Positions 53,560 through 64,000 of a DNA stretch of 64,000 bases are shown here, one piece after another (position 1 is the stretch's first letter; the number at the start of each line of letters is the position of its first letter). The stretch comes from Asterias amurensis. Lineage: Eukaryota > Echinodermata > Asteroidea > Forcipulatida > Asteriidae. Position numbers and translations under genes: made by a program. The notes beneath the pieces are model-generated. The model was not told where the DNA came from. It saw nothing but the letters and a program-made list of their open reading frames with translations, and ran no database searches. Location: positions 17,603,501-17,667,500 of the forward strand of contig NC_092650.1 of assembly GCF_032118995.1 (NCBI RefSeq). The letters run 5' to 3'.

Positions 53560-54370
53560 CATCCAAAGATGTTTTAAATTTAGAAAATAATGACCCGCAC
53601 AAATATACCTGGAAATTGTTTGGTTTTCCTTGGCCGTCTTGAACTAACATGATCTGCCATTTTGTTGAGGCAGTAGTTTGACTCCCCAAAATGGCAGACC
53701 ATCATAGTTCACAAAATATTTGGAAAACCTCACAGTTTTAAAGTACATTAGTTTAATTATCCACTACTTTTAAATGCGTTTCTGCTTTTTGGGTTGGGTG
53801 TTTTGAGCTTTAGAAAGTGCTTGCTATGAAATGGATGACGTTGAAAATATGTTTTTAAATTAGAAAAGAATTATCCATAAAAATATACCTCGAAATTTTT
53901 TGTTTTTTCTTGTTACCCTCTTGAACTATAACACAACCTGCCATTTTTGTTGAAGCAACTTCATTACTCCTCAAAATGGCAGATTATTTTAGTTCACAGT
54001 AAGTATTATGGAATTTTTGACTCCACAAAACACAAAGTAAAAGGAAAACCACACAGTTTTGAGGCACCTTAGTGTTGATAATTACACAAAAATCTAAAAG
54101 CAATGTGTCTCTTGAAGAAGGTTATGATGACCATGTGATTGAAATTGTTGAAATTTGAGATGTGATGAACTTTCAACAAGGTTTGATAAAAAGTACCGAG
54201 TCTGACTTTTTATTGTTGAATTATCCCACATGCCTAAAGAGTACAGGTCACTTTCGAGTTGGCGGACTATTTTAGTTCACAAAGTAAATGGAATTTTTGA
54301 CTCCACAAAACACAAAGTATAAGGAAAACCACACAGTTTTGAGGCACCTTTCAGTGTTGATAATTATACA
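53560..54370. repeat. Three decayed palindromes related to family B
   Basis: Around 53650-53740, 53890-54060 and 54260-54350, arms with AACTAACATGATCTGCCATT / AAAATGGCAGACCATCATAG type mirrored words and GGAAAACCACACAGTTTTGA resemble the centre of family B. Outer ends are missing. They look like an older sister family. Confidence 0.5.
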
Positions 54371-54396
54371 CTACTTCCAAAACATGTTTCCAACCA

Positions 54397-54557
54397 GGTC
54401 CCTATTTCATAAAGCTGTTAGGCAGAAAACACTTCTTGACAAATTTATTTGCTAAGTAAAACTGATGTTATTTTGGGTGGAAACTTGTTTCTGTTAAGCA
54501 ATACTTTTCTGTGTTGGAGCAAGTTGTTTTGCTTCTAGGCTTTATTAAATTGGGACC
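54397..54557. mobile_element. GGTCCC foldback element
   Basis: GGTCCCTATTTCATAAAGC faces CTTTATTAAATTGGGACC, ~160 bp, non-coding, of the same kind as 55554-55797. Confidence 0.65.
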
Positions 54558-55171
54558 AGATTTATACCATACATGTTGGCAGTTCCACACTAATGGACTA
54601 AAGGGATAACTTTGTAAGAACCATAAAAATATGTTTGGCCTATCATTATATTTAAAAAAGAGGTATGATAAGATACAAGTAAAATTCCCCTATAAAATAG
54701 TAGAAATTTTCTAGCGCAAACACTGCAAAAGAAAGTTCATTTTCTAACATTTTGTTTCACTTTAGTTCACCTAAATTATGCTTTAGAAAGATGTCTTTTT
54801 TAAACGGTGATTACTATTAGTTTCTGAGATAAATGTCCAAAAATCATTCTCATTGTTATTTTAGTTTTGCACTAGAAACTCATTATTAAGCTTTCCACCA
54901 AGTATCCACTATAGAAACAGTGATATTTTTTAATGTTACATCTGTAATTCAGTAATTGCTATTTGGCCTATTAATATTATTTGTTAAAAAAAAAACAGAC
55001 AAGTATTTATTTGGTAAATTGAGCGACGTTAATAAAATCATTGACCAAAAATTTGAACTTTGTGCATGGAGTTTATTATTATTGATGACGTTTTTCCTCA
55101 AGCAGACTTTACTTTATTTCATTTCCAATACAATACTTAAGCCATTATCATAAAGAATCCTTAATTATTTT
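54558..55171. other. AT-rich stretch, no gene
   Basis: No coding or structured feature recognised. Confidence 0.4.
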
Positions 55172-55300
55172 CTGGGGGCGACTTTGCTAGGGGGCGACAT
55201 TGTCAGGGGGCGACTTTGCCAGGGGCGACATTGTTTGGGCGACATTGTCAGGGGCGACTTTGTAACGACCCGGGCGAGCAGGTTAGGGGGCGACTTGAGC
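55172..55300. repeat. GGGGCGAC short repeat cluster, right
   Basis: Irregular units GGGGGCGACTTTGC and GGGGCGACATTGTC with CTTTGTAACGACCCGGGCGA at the end. It is the inverted counterpart of 26973-27086, 28 kb away. Confidence 0.8.
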
Positions 55301-55349
55301 AAGTTCGAGTGAGGCACTTTAGTTGACTTAAGTCAACTATAGTCAACCA

Positions 55350-55500
55350 TAGACCTTATGCACATGACGTCATTTCAGTACGGCGCCCTCGCCTTGAGGT
55401 TAAAAGGAGATTGTTCATTGGCCAATCTATGTGCGTTTCGATTGTTTCGTCACTTTGACCTCAAAGATGGCGGCTGGATGACGTCAATGCATAAGGTCTA
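55350..55500. mobile_element. Foldback element with TAGACCTTATGCA ends
   Basis: TAGACCTTATGCACATGACG at the left, GACGTCAATGCATAAGGTCT at the right, and mirrored CTTGAGGT / ACCTCAAAG words inside; ~150 bp. TGACGTCA-type words at both ends resemble CRE sites. Confidence 0.75.
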
Positions 55501-55553
55501 TTGGTTGAGATGACCAGCATTCCATCTGACACACCGGCACTGCAGGTCACTCT

Positions 55554-55797
55554 GGGCCCAATTTCATAGCGCTGCTAAGCACACAAATTTGCTTAGCATG
55601 AAATTTCTTCCTTGATAAAAACAGGATTACCAACAGGATATTTCCATTTGTTGCATATTGCTTGTTACTTGCATTCAGCTGTTGTTTATTTATCCTCAAA
55701 ACCACGTGGAAATTTGGTTGGTAATTCTGTTTTTATCGAGGCCAAAATTTAATTTTAAGCAAATTTTTGTGCTTAGCAGCACTATGAAATTCGCCCC
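55554..55797. mobile_element. GGGCCCAATTTCATAG foldback element
   Basis: GGGCCCAATTTCATAGCGCT and GCTAAGCAC words at the left face GTGCTTAGCAGCACTATGAA ending CGCCCC. Mirrored GATAAAAACAGGATTACCAA / TTGGTAATTCTGTTTTTATC inside. ~244 bp. Confidence 0.8.
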
Positions 55798-55974
55798 GAC
55801 ATCGACACGAGAGGTCATCACGAGCGGAGACTAGCACATCACTAGTCTGGTAACCTAAGAGGGACAAATTTAAATAACTACTGTGAACGTTGGAGACGTC
55901 TAAGTATGTTCTCACTATTTACATTTTGTGGCTTACGTGCAAATCGATGCATGCTTTCTGCACAGACAACAAGC

Positions 55975-56062
55975 ATGGCGATGTTTCGGAGCTATTGCAA
56001 ACTGCACAGAGCTGTCGTACCAGAATTAAAGATTTTGAAGGATAGCTACTCTGCTGTAAAAG
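55975..56062 (+). CDS. SDHAF3: Probable first coding exon resembling SDHAF3/ACN9
   Basis: ATG at 55975 in good context (AAGCATGGCG) opens 29 codons, MAMFRSYCKLHRAVVPELKI then LKDSYSAVK, ending one base into a codon at a donor AAAG/GTTAGT (56063). The peptide aligns without gaps to the LYR-type start of SDHAF3 as I remember it (LHR..PxLK.L.D.Y), a mitochondrial matrix factor that helps mature the iron-sulfur subunit of succinate dehydrogenase. The next exon should continue with a basic EFRRHK-like segment, which I do not find in the window. An acceptor at 59549 (TATTTCTGTTTCAG) is in phase but reads only GKTSHQAQTRL before a stop, so it would be an alternative end. The match is short, so the identity is tentative. 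Confidence 0.4.
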
Positions 56063-57413
56063 GTTAGTTTGGACATGGAGGTAGAATTGTTTGGCTATAT
56101 TGTCTCTAAGATCTGACGGCTAAACATGAAATGAGAATAACTTTTCATTTGTAATGACCTGTTCTGTTGGTTAGTTTTGATGCATCCTCTATTTACTCTT
56201 CTCTCTACCACCAGTTTTTATGCCTTTTTCTTTGAATTGGGAAAAAAAGTAATGATGCCTTATATCAACCGATGCCCTAATTATCTTCATTTGTTAATAT
56301 GAATTTTTCAAACATTTATTAAAACTTGATGGACATTGAAATGTTCACACCACACACCGATCTTCAATGACTTCAAAGTTCAACTGGGCCCATTTATACT
56401 TGGACTCCAATAAAATAAACGAGACACAATTGTTGGAATACTGCCACAGTCTAAAGACCACCGACTTTAAAATGGATTTACATGTATAATACACCTATCA
56501 ATTGTAAGACGCACTACTTGACCCCCAGGGAGGGTGCGTCAAGTCTGCGTCTTTACTCTCAAAAAAGTGACGGTGGGTTCGTCAAAATCCAATAGTCGTC
56601 AGTCAAAAATCTTTAAGAGGTGCGTAAAGGTACGTCATGTTACCGTCGATGTCCATTTCAATATGTATTTTGTTTATTTGGTGGAGACTCAAATAATGAA
56701 TCTATCTACCCCTCCCTGCCTTCGTATGATGTTTGTATTTGTATACATCCAACCTTTCAATGCCACAAACTGTGTTTTGCTCGATTTAATTAGCCGCGAT
56801 CGTGATTGCGATCGTTTATTTTGCAGCAAAACACGCATCCTCTGTCGCTCATCTGTCGAGCGCAATCAACAAATTTGCACAACAATTTTTTGCGCAATTT
56901 ATAACTTGACCAATGCAGAATAGGCAGTTCCAATTGTGAAATTGTGACGTCGGATAAACGGGCATGCGGTTTGATATGTGTTAAAGGGAAATCTGTTGCG
57001 CTTTTGTGAATGTTGAATACCACGACTGTGTTGCTACATGGTTGCACTGAATAATTATTGTTGACAACAGTTAAGTAGTCGGCCGGAAATAAATATTTGT
57101 GTCAAATCTACCATTTTGTGAGCATTAAATATTCATGAAATCACAATTCTGAAGTGAAAAAAAAAAAAAAAGCAACCGAGATTTTCCTCATTTTTCGGTT
57201 GGTAATGATAGGGCAATCAAACATATTTTTTGTTTAGGCCTTATATGCCATTGCAGCAACACAGCTACCATAAAAATAGTGCCAAATAACCGGTGGAGTA
57301 AGTGGGATGGTGGTGGGAAAATTATTTACATCATTTCCAAACGAATGACTATGACAAAGTGAGAGATAAAATTAACAAGCCCGCCTAAACAAAACTTCTT
57401 GCGCTTTGATTAG
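56063..57413. other. Non-coding; small hairpin
   Basis: Probably intron of the preceding exon. GTAAGACGCACTACTTGACC faces GTGCGTCAAGTCTGCGTCTT at 56504-56551, an imperfect hairpin of unknown kind. No other feature recognised. Confidence 0.4.
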
Positions 57414-57798
57414 TTAAAGACAGTGAACACTATTGGTAATTGTTGAAGACTAGTCTTCACAGTTGGTGTATCTCAACATGCATAAAATAACAAACCTGTG
57501 AAAATTTGAGCTCAATGGGTCGTCGATTTTGCGAGATAATAATGAAAGAAAAAACACCCTTGGCACACAAAATTGTGTGCTTTCTGATGCTTGATTTTGA
57601 GACGTCAAATTCTTAACTTGAGGTCTCGAAATAAAATTTGTGGAAAATTACTTCTTTCTCAAAAACTACGTCACTTCAGAGGGAGCTGTTTCTCTCAATG
57701 TTATATACCATCAATCTCTCCCCATTACTTGTAATCAAGAAAGGTTTTATGATGGTAATTGTTTTGAGTAATTACCAATAGTGTCCACTGCCTTTAAA
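57414..57798. mobile_element. Family A foldback element
   Basis: TTAAAGACAGTGAACAC to GTGTCCACTGCCTTTAA, complete and fairly well kept. Confidence 0.88.
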
Positions 57799-58119
57799 AC
57801 CAAACACATTGATTTGCTACCTTAAATGTAATACAGCGTGACCCAGAAACACAGCAAAGACTTTGGAACACTGCACTATGCAGCACAGGGAAAACAACAA
57901 CTTAATGCTTGAAATTATGCCCTGTGTGTAAGTTGGGAACATGCCAAATACAATAAAGGTTGCGCTGAGTATAAGGCCTTTTATCCTTTACTAGCGGGAT
58001 GCCGCGCTTTGCGCGCAACCCCGCTAGAAATCTTTGTGTATAAAAAAAAATGCAGCAAATGTAGCGTTGTGTACAGGGGGGGGGGGGTACAACACATTCA
58101 CCGTGCTTTTGTGAAATCG
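57799..58119. other. Non-coding; GCGGG palindrome and poly-G
   Basis: CTAGCGGGATGCCGCGCTTT and GCGCGCAACCCCGCTAG form a palindrome at 57992-58028. A poly-G run lies at 58076-58087. Confidence 0.5.
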
Positions 58120-58880
58120 TATACACTTGCCCAATTGTTTTCCGTTTCTCATTATTTGTCGATCTCCCTATATGATATTTTCCAGTTTCGCTGCGTGGAC
58201 CCGCGAGTGGTGGACCCGCAAGTGGTTCTTTACCAGTCTCGTTTATTTCCCGTTAAGTATTTTTTTTCTAGGTTCAGTTTATTACTATTTTTTCACCTTT
58301 CCCGTAGGCCTATTATATCCCCGGCCCCGTTCATTTGTTTGCCATTCCCCCGTCCCCTGAAATAAGAAATCGTACACTTGCCCGTCTTTTTTCCCACTTC
58401 TTTTTATTTGTCGGTTCCGTCTATGTTTTCTAGTTCTGCGCGGGTCCCGCTAGTGGTTCTTCTCAGTCCCGCTCATTACCGTTTCGCTTATTTTGTTTCC
58501 GTTCAATTTACTATTTTCCTGTCCTGTATCGTTTTCAAGTCCAGTTTTTCCCTTATTATATCCCCAGCCCCGTAATCCCGCGCCTCCTTGCCTCCTGTCC
58601 CCGCTATCCCGTATGTTGGCATTGTTTGTTGCTTGCCACTGTTTGGCCATAACTCATGTTTCCCAGTTTCGCGCGGGTCCCGCTATAGTGGTTCTATCCC
58701 CGCCGTTCGTATGGTTTGATTTTCTCCAGTTCGGTTTAATATTTTCCTTTCCCATATCCCATATCTTCATAGTCCTTTTTCATTTTTTCATGTCCCTACC
58801 CAGCCCTGTTAATTTTATCCGTCATTTTTGTTTTTACCGTTCCCCGTCCCCCGGCCCCAATCCCCCGTTCCAAAGACGTA
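58120..58880 (+). repeat. Degenerate ~240 bp tandem repeat, pyrimidine-rich
   Basis: The block TTCGCGCGGGTCCCGCTAGT GGTTCT, then TTTATTACTATTTTTTC-like sequence, then TTATATCCCCGGCCCCGTTC recurs about three times (markers near 58183, 58435 and 58668). Long open frames on the plus strand reflect the C/T bias. Confidence 0.55.
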
Positions 58881-59924
58881 CCACTGTGTGCCCATACCCA
58901 CCCTCTCTCAGCCTGTCCCACGTGCTCTAATAAACCCACACATCCATTGTGCCTCCGCTGTGATCCCCGTAATGATCCCGTGCATTGTTCTTTGCTTCCA
59001 CTGTGTACGCGCCAAAATACTGCTAGCTCGCTCGCGCTATGACTGTGACATCACAAAGGGTATGAAAACGGGTATGACGGGTATGAAACAGTCAGCCCGA
59101 ATCCTGGACCAACTGGTTTCCAGGATGGTTCACCAAAAAAGATTTCTACTCAGCAGAATAGACGCATCACATATGACAGTCTTACACTTCACAACGTCAA
59201 TCCTGGCCGTGGCAACACTCGACTCCGATTAAACAATAGTTGAAAGGTGGCGTTGGAGTTCGAGTAGTACAGAATGCGAGTTCCAGAGTATTTTCTTACA
59301 GAATGGTGCTGGCTAGTCTGTCTACAAGATTCATGATGCTGAGTAAGGCAAGCTCCTTTGCTCAGCAGAACAAGAGACAAACAGGGCAAGCTTGACCAGT
59401 TTCATTGTTAGTGAAGATGTCTATTGTTTACAGTCAATTGTATTCCCTACACACCCCAGCGAGCAGGCTGCAGTGCTATAACAACATGGAGTATTATAGT
59501 CACCTTTATGTAGTATATGAGCCACAATATGTCAATATTTCTGTTTCAGGTAAAACATCACACCAGGCACAAACTAGGCTGTAACTGTAGTCCAGTAGCT
59601 TCCACAAACTTGATCCAACAAGTCATGAAATTACACGAAGCAGAAACCTAAGCCAGAGAGCGCCCTCTCCATCGAGCAGACACGATCGGCTTGTCTGGGC
59701 CACCAGCGGTGCTCCGAAGGGGAGTTGTGCTGGCGCCCCCTACCGGTCGATCGGCACCGCCGCTACACTGCCCCCTCCTAGGACCCTTTTTGTCCCAGAA
59801 GCAGGCAGTGAGCGACATCGCTCGCCAGCGAAGCAATCCCTTAGACAATGGCAATTAACAAAACAAACATTATGGGGAAACTGTCCTGTGATGTGTTCCA
59901 GTCCGTCTGCACTTCCTGCCTGCA
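58881..59924. other. No gene identified; GC-rich patch
   Basis: 59640-59830 is GC-rich and contains GCGCCCTCTCC and GGCGCCCCCTACCGG words. A splice acceptor at 59549 could belong to the transcript starting at 55975. No complete gene seen. Confidence 0.4.
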
Positions 59925-62900
59925 TCACAGATGTTTTTGGATTTTTTACCAAAAACACAAACTCACAAAATTCTTAATAACTCTCAAACTTTCGCTTATT
60001 TCCCCAGTCCGCACTGATAAAATGTCTTCAGCAGTATCTTCTGTATCATTTGAAAGCATAAATTCACAGAATTTTTTTTCACCCCAAATCTGAAAAATCG
60101 ACCCATGCCGGCATCACAGATTTTTTTTGATTTTTGACCAAAAACACAAACTCACAAAATTCTTAATAAATCTCAAACTTTTGCTAATATACCCAGTCCG
60201 CACTGATAAAATGTCTTCAGTAGTATCTTTTGTATCATTTGAAAGCATCAATTCACAGAATTTTTTTTCACCCCAAATCTGAAAAATCGACCCATGCCGG
60301 CATCACAGATTTTTTGGGATTTTTGACCAAAAACACAAACTCACAAAATTCTTTAAAAATCTCGAAACTTTCGCTTATATACCCAGTCCACACTGATAAA
60401 ATGTCTTCAGTAGTATCTTCTGTATCATTTAAAGCCATAAATTCACCAAAAAAAATTTCACCCCAAATCTGAAAAATCAACCCATGCCGGCATCACAGAT
60501 TTTTTTGGATTTTTTGCCCAACAACACAAAGTCACAAAATTCTTAATAAATCTCAAACTTTCGCTTATATACCCAGTCCGCACTGATAAAATGTCTTCAG
60601 TAGTATCTTCTGTATCATTTGAAAGCAGAAAATCACCGAATTTTTTTTCACCCTAAATCTGCAAAATCGACCCATGCCGGCATCACAGATTTTTTTGGAT
60701 TTTTGACCAAAAACACAAACTCACAAAATTCTTAATAAATCTCAAACTTTCGCTTATATACCCAGTCCGCACTGATAAAATGTCTTCAGTAGTATCTTCT
60801 GTATCATTTGAAAGCATAAATTCACAGAAATTTTTTTCACCCCAAATCTGAAAAATCGACCCATGCCGGCATCACAGATTTTTTTGGATTTTTTGCCAAA
60901 AACACAAACTCAAAAAATTCTAAAAAAATCTCAAACTTTCGTATATATACCCAGTCCGCACTGATAAAATGTCTTCAGTAGTGTCTTCTGTATCATTTGA
61001 AAGCAGAAAATCACCAAATTTTTTTTCACCCTAAATCTGAAAAATCGACCCATGCCGGCATCACAGATTTTTTGGGATTTTTGACCGAAAACACAAACTC
61101 ACAAAATTCTTAATAAATCTCAAACTTTTGCTTATAGACCCAGTCCGCAATGGTAAAATGTCTTCAGTAGTATCTTCTGTATCATTTAAAGCCATAAAAT
61201 CACCAAAAAAAATTTCACCCCAAATCTGAAAAATCGACCCATGCCGGCATTACAGATTTTTTGGGATTTTTGACCAAAAACACAAACTCACATAATTCTT
61301 TAAAAATCTCAAACTTTCGCTTATATACCCAGTCCACACTGACAAAATGTCTTCAGTAGTATCTTCTGTATCATTTCAAGCCATAAAATCACCAAAAAAA
61401 ATTTCACCCAAAATCTGAAAAATCGACCCATGCCGGCATCACAAATTTTTTTGGAGTTTTTCCCAAAAACACAAAGTCACAAAATTCTTTATAAAACTCA
61501 AACTTTCGCTTATATACCCAGTCCACACTGATAAAATGTCTTCAGTAGTATCTTCTGTATCATTTAAAGCTATAAAATCACACAAAAAAGTTTCACCCCA
61601 AATCTGAAAAATCGACCCATGCCGGCATCACAGATTTTTTTGGATTTTTAACCAAAAACACAAACTCACAAAATTCTTAATAAATCTCCAACTTTCGCTT
61701 ATATACCCAGTCCGCTCTGGTAAAATGTCTTCAGTAGTATCTTCTGTATCATTTAAAAGCAGAAAATCACAGAATTTTTTTTCACACTTAATCTGAAAAA
61801 TCGACCCATGCCGGCATCACAGATTTTTTTGGATTTTTGGCCAAAAACACAAACTCACAAAATTCTTAATAAATCTCAAACTTTCGCTTATATACCCAGT
61901 CCGCACTGGTAAAATGTCTTCAGTAGTATCTTCTGTATCATTTGAAAGCATAAACTCACAGAATTTTTTTTCACACCAAATCTGAAAAATCGACCCATGC
62001 CGGCATCACAGATTTTTTGGGATTTTTGACCAAAAACACAAACTCACATAATTCTTTAAAAATCTCAAACTTTCGCTTATATACCCAGTCCACACTGATA
62101 AAATGGCTTCAGTAGTATCTTCTGTATCATTTAAAGCCATAAAATCACACAAAAAAATTTCACCCCAAATCTGAAAAATTAACCCATGCCGGCATCACAG
62201 ATTTTTTGGAGTTTAGGCCAAAAACACAAACTCACAAAATTCTTAATAAATCTCAAACTTTCGCTTATATACCCAGTCCGCTCTGGTAAAATGTCCTTAG
62301 CAGTATCTTCTGTATCATTTAAAAGCAGAAAATCACCGATTTTTTTTTCACACTTAATCTGAAAAATCGACCCATGCCGGCATCACAGATTTTTTTGGAT
62401 TTTTGACCAAAAACACAAACTCACAAAATTCTTAATAAATCTCAAACTTTCGCTTATTTCCCCAGTTCGCACTGATAAAATGTCTTCAGTAGTATCTTAT
62501 GTATCATTTGAAAGCATAAATTCACAAAAATTTTGTTCACCCCAAATCTGAAAAATCGACCCATGCCGGCATCACAGATTTTTTTGGATTTTTGGCCAAA
62601 AACACAAAGTCACAAAATTCTTTATAAATCTCAAACTTTCGCTTATATACCCAGTCCACACTGATAAAATGTCTTCAGTAGTATCTTCTGTATCATTTAA
62701 AGCCTTAAAATCAAAAAAACAAATTTCACCCCAAATCTGAAAAATCGACCCATGCCGGCATCACAGATTTTTTTGAAGTTTTGGCCAAAAACACAAACTC
62801 ACAAAATTCTTAATAAATCTCAAACTTTCGCTTATATACCCAGTCCGCACTGGTAAAATGTCTTCAGTAGTATCTTCTGTATCATTTGAAAGCATAAATT

Positions 62901-64000
62901 CACAGAATCTTTTTTTTACCCCAAATCTGAAAAATCGACCCATGCCGGCATCACAGATTTTTTTGGATTTTTGACCGAAAACACAAACTCACAAAATTCT
63001 TAATAAATCTCAAACTTTTGCTTATAGACCCAGTCCGCAATGGTAAAATGTCTTCAGTAGTATCTTCTGTATCATTTAAAGCCATAAAATCACCAAAAAA
63101 AAGTTCACCCCAAATCTGAAAAATCGACCCATGCCGGCATCACAGATTTTTTGGGAGTTTTGGCCAAAAACACAAACTCACCAAATTCTTAATAAATCTT
63201 CAACTTTTGCTTATATATCCAGTCCGCACTGGTAAAATGTCTTCAGTAGTATCTTTTGTATCATTTGAAAGCATAAATTCACAGAATTTTTTTTCACCCC
63301 AAATCTGAAAAATCGACCCATGCCGGCATCACAGATTTTTTTGGATTTTTGACCAATACACAAACTCACAAAATTCTTTATAAATCTCAAACTTTCGCTT
63401 ATATACCCAGTCCGCACTGATAAAATGTCTTCAGTAGTATCTTCTGTATCATTTAAAGCCATAAAATCAAAAAAAAAAATTTCACCCCAAATCTGAAAAA
63501 TCGACCCATGCCGGCATCACAGATTTTTTTTGAAGTTTTGGCCAAAAACACAAACTCACAAAATTCTTAATAAATCTCAAACTTTCGCTGATATACCCAG
63601 TCCGCACTAGTAAAATGTCTTCAGTAGTATCTTCTGTATCATTTGAAAGCAGAAAATCACCAAATTTTTTTTCACACTTTATCTGAAAAATCGACCCATG
63701 CCGGCATCACAGTTTTTTTTTGAGTTTTGCCCAAAAACACAAAGTCACAAAATTCTTTATAAAACTCAAACTTTCGCTTATATACCCAGTCCACACTGAT
63801 AAAATGTCTTCAGTAGTATCTTCTCTATCATTTAAAGCCATAAAATCACACAAAAAAATTTCACCCCAAATCTGAAAAATCGACCCATGCCTGCATCACA
63901 CATTTTTTTGGAGTTTTGGCCAAAAACACAAACTCACAAAATTCTTAATAAACCTCAAACTTTCGCTTATATACCCAGTCCGCACTGGTAAAATGTCTTC
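59925..64000. repeat. ~190 bp satellite array, about 21.5 units, open at window end
   Basis: The unit begins ATCGACCCATGCCGGCATCA and includes AAAAACACAAACTCACAAAA, CTTTCGCTTATATACCCAGT and AAAATGTCTTCAGTAGTATC, with a period of about 188-191 bp. Three monomer types differ after TATCATTT: GAAAGCATAAATTCACAG, AAAGCCATAAAATCACC and AAAGCAGAAAATCAC. Their order is irregular except for an a-b-a-b run at about 62.8-63.5 kb. Segments 61075-61210 and 62966-63100 are virtually identical, ten monomers apart. Non-coding; minus-strand frames recur because of the period. Confidence 0.95.

Noticed and set aside
26973-55300. A giant virus-derived or Polinton-type element bounded by the GGGGCGAC clusters
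   Set aside because: No polymerase, integrase or capsid gene is visible between them; the content is ordinary repeats.
58009-58930. Plus-strand proline/phenylalanine-rich frames
   Set aside because: Composition follows the C/T bias of a degenerate repeat; several frames are open at once.
59925-64000. CENP-B box in the satellite (TTCGCTTATATACCCAG)
   Set aside because: Only the TTCG part fits; the required CGGG end is missing.

Overview
The window is eukaryotic nuclear DNA: AT-rich, with sparse coding sequence and dense small inverted-repeat transposons, tRNA-derived SINEs, Penelope-like retroelement pieces, minisatellites and a satellite array. Single-exon C-type lectin genes and the kinds of repeat present suggest a marine deuterostome. 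From memory of the repeat families an echinoderm, probably a sea star, is the best guess; no search could be run.

Layout. 1-18.3 kb: a lectin cluster. Four intronless secreted C-type lectin genes lie at 185-766 (+), 6277-6924 (+), 10945-11688 (-) and 17469-18206 (-). Each has a signal peptide and a long-form C-type lectin domain; two also carry a full PAN/apple-like C-terminal domain. A decayed piece of a fifth gene lies at 1013-1230. The spaces between them are filled by foldback elements, chiefly a family with ends like TTAAAGGCAGTGGACAC ('family A'), and by a degenerate ~215-270 bp tandem array (12.7-15.1 kb). 18.6-24.3 kb: a 5.7 kb DNA transposon-like element with CACTC ends, carrying a broken gene of the fish/invertebrate 'SAMD3-like' PB1-domain type. 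A nearby paralogous copy of its target (25.4 kb) is empty. 24.4-25.4 kb: a ~1 kb duplicate of 14.8-16.5 kb that lacks a 728 bp insertion present in the first copy. 26-28.6 kb: more foldback elements, an NRF-1-like site and a possible 3'-terminal exon.

29-47 kb: three head-to-head Penelope-like pairs, each with telomere-like repeats at its centre (29.8, 36.6 and 46.25 kb); a decayed LINE (35 kb); four ~1.13 kb tandem units that each hold a family A element, a CCACCACTTT hairpin and a SINE (39.6-43.9 kb); and a small fossil Ty3/Gypsy-type fragment (46.7 kb). 46.9-50.2 kb: about 91 copies of a 36 bp minisatellite whose period keeps several frames open on both strands. 51-53.5 kb: three possible spliced exons of an unknown or non-coding transcript. 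55.97 kb: a probable first coding exon resembling SDHAF3 (ACN9). 59.9-64 kb: a ~190 bp satellite that runs off the end.

Only the lectins can be called confidently as working genes. They probably encode secreted sugar-binding proteins, perhaps for immune recognition. Three keep the EPN mannose-type motif; the fourth has EPQ and has lost the WND-type motif, so it probably binds something else or does not bind sugar through calcium.
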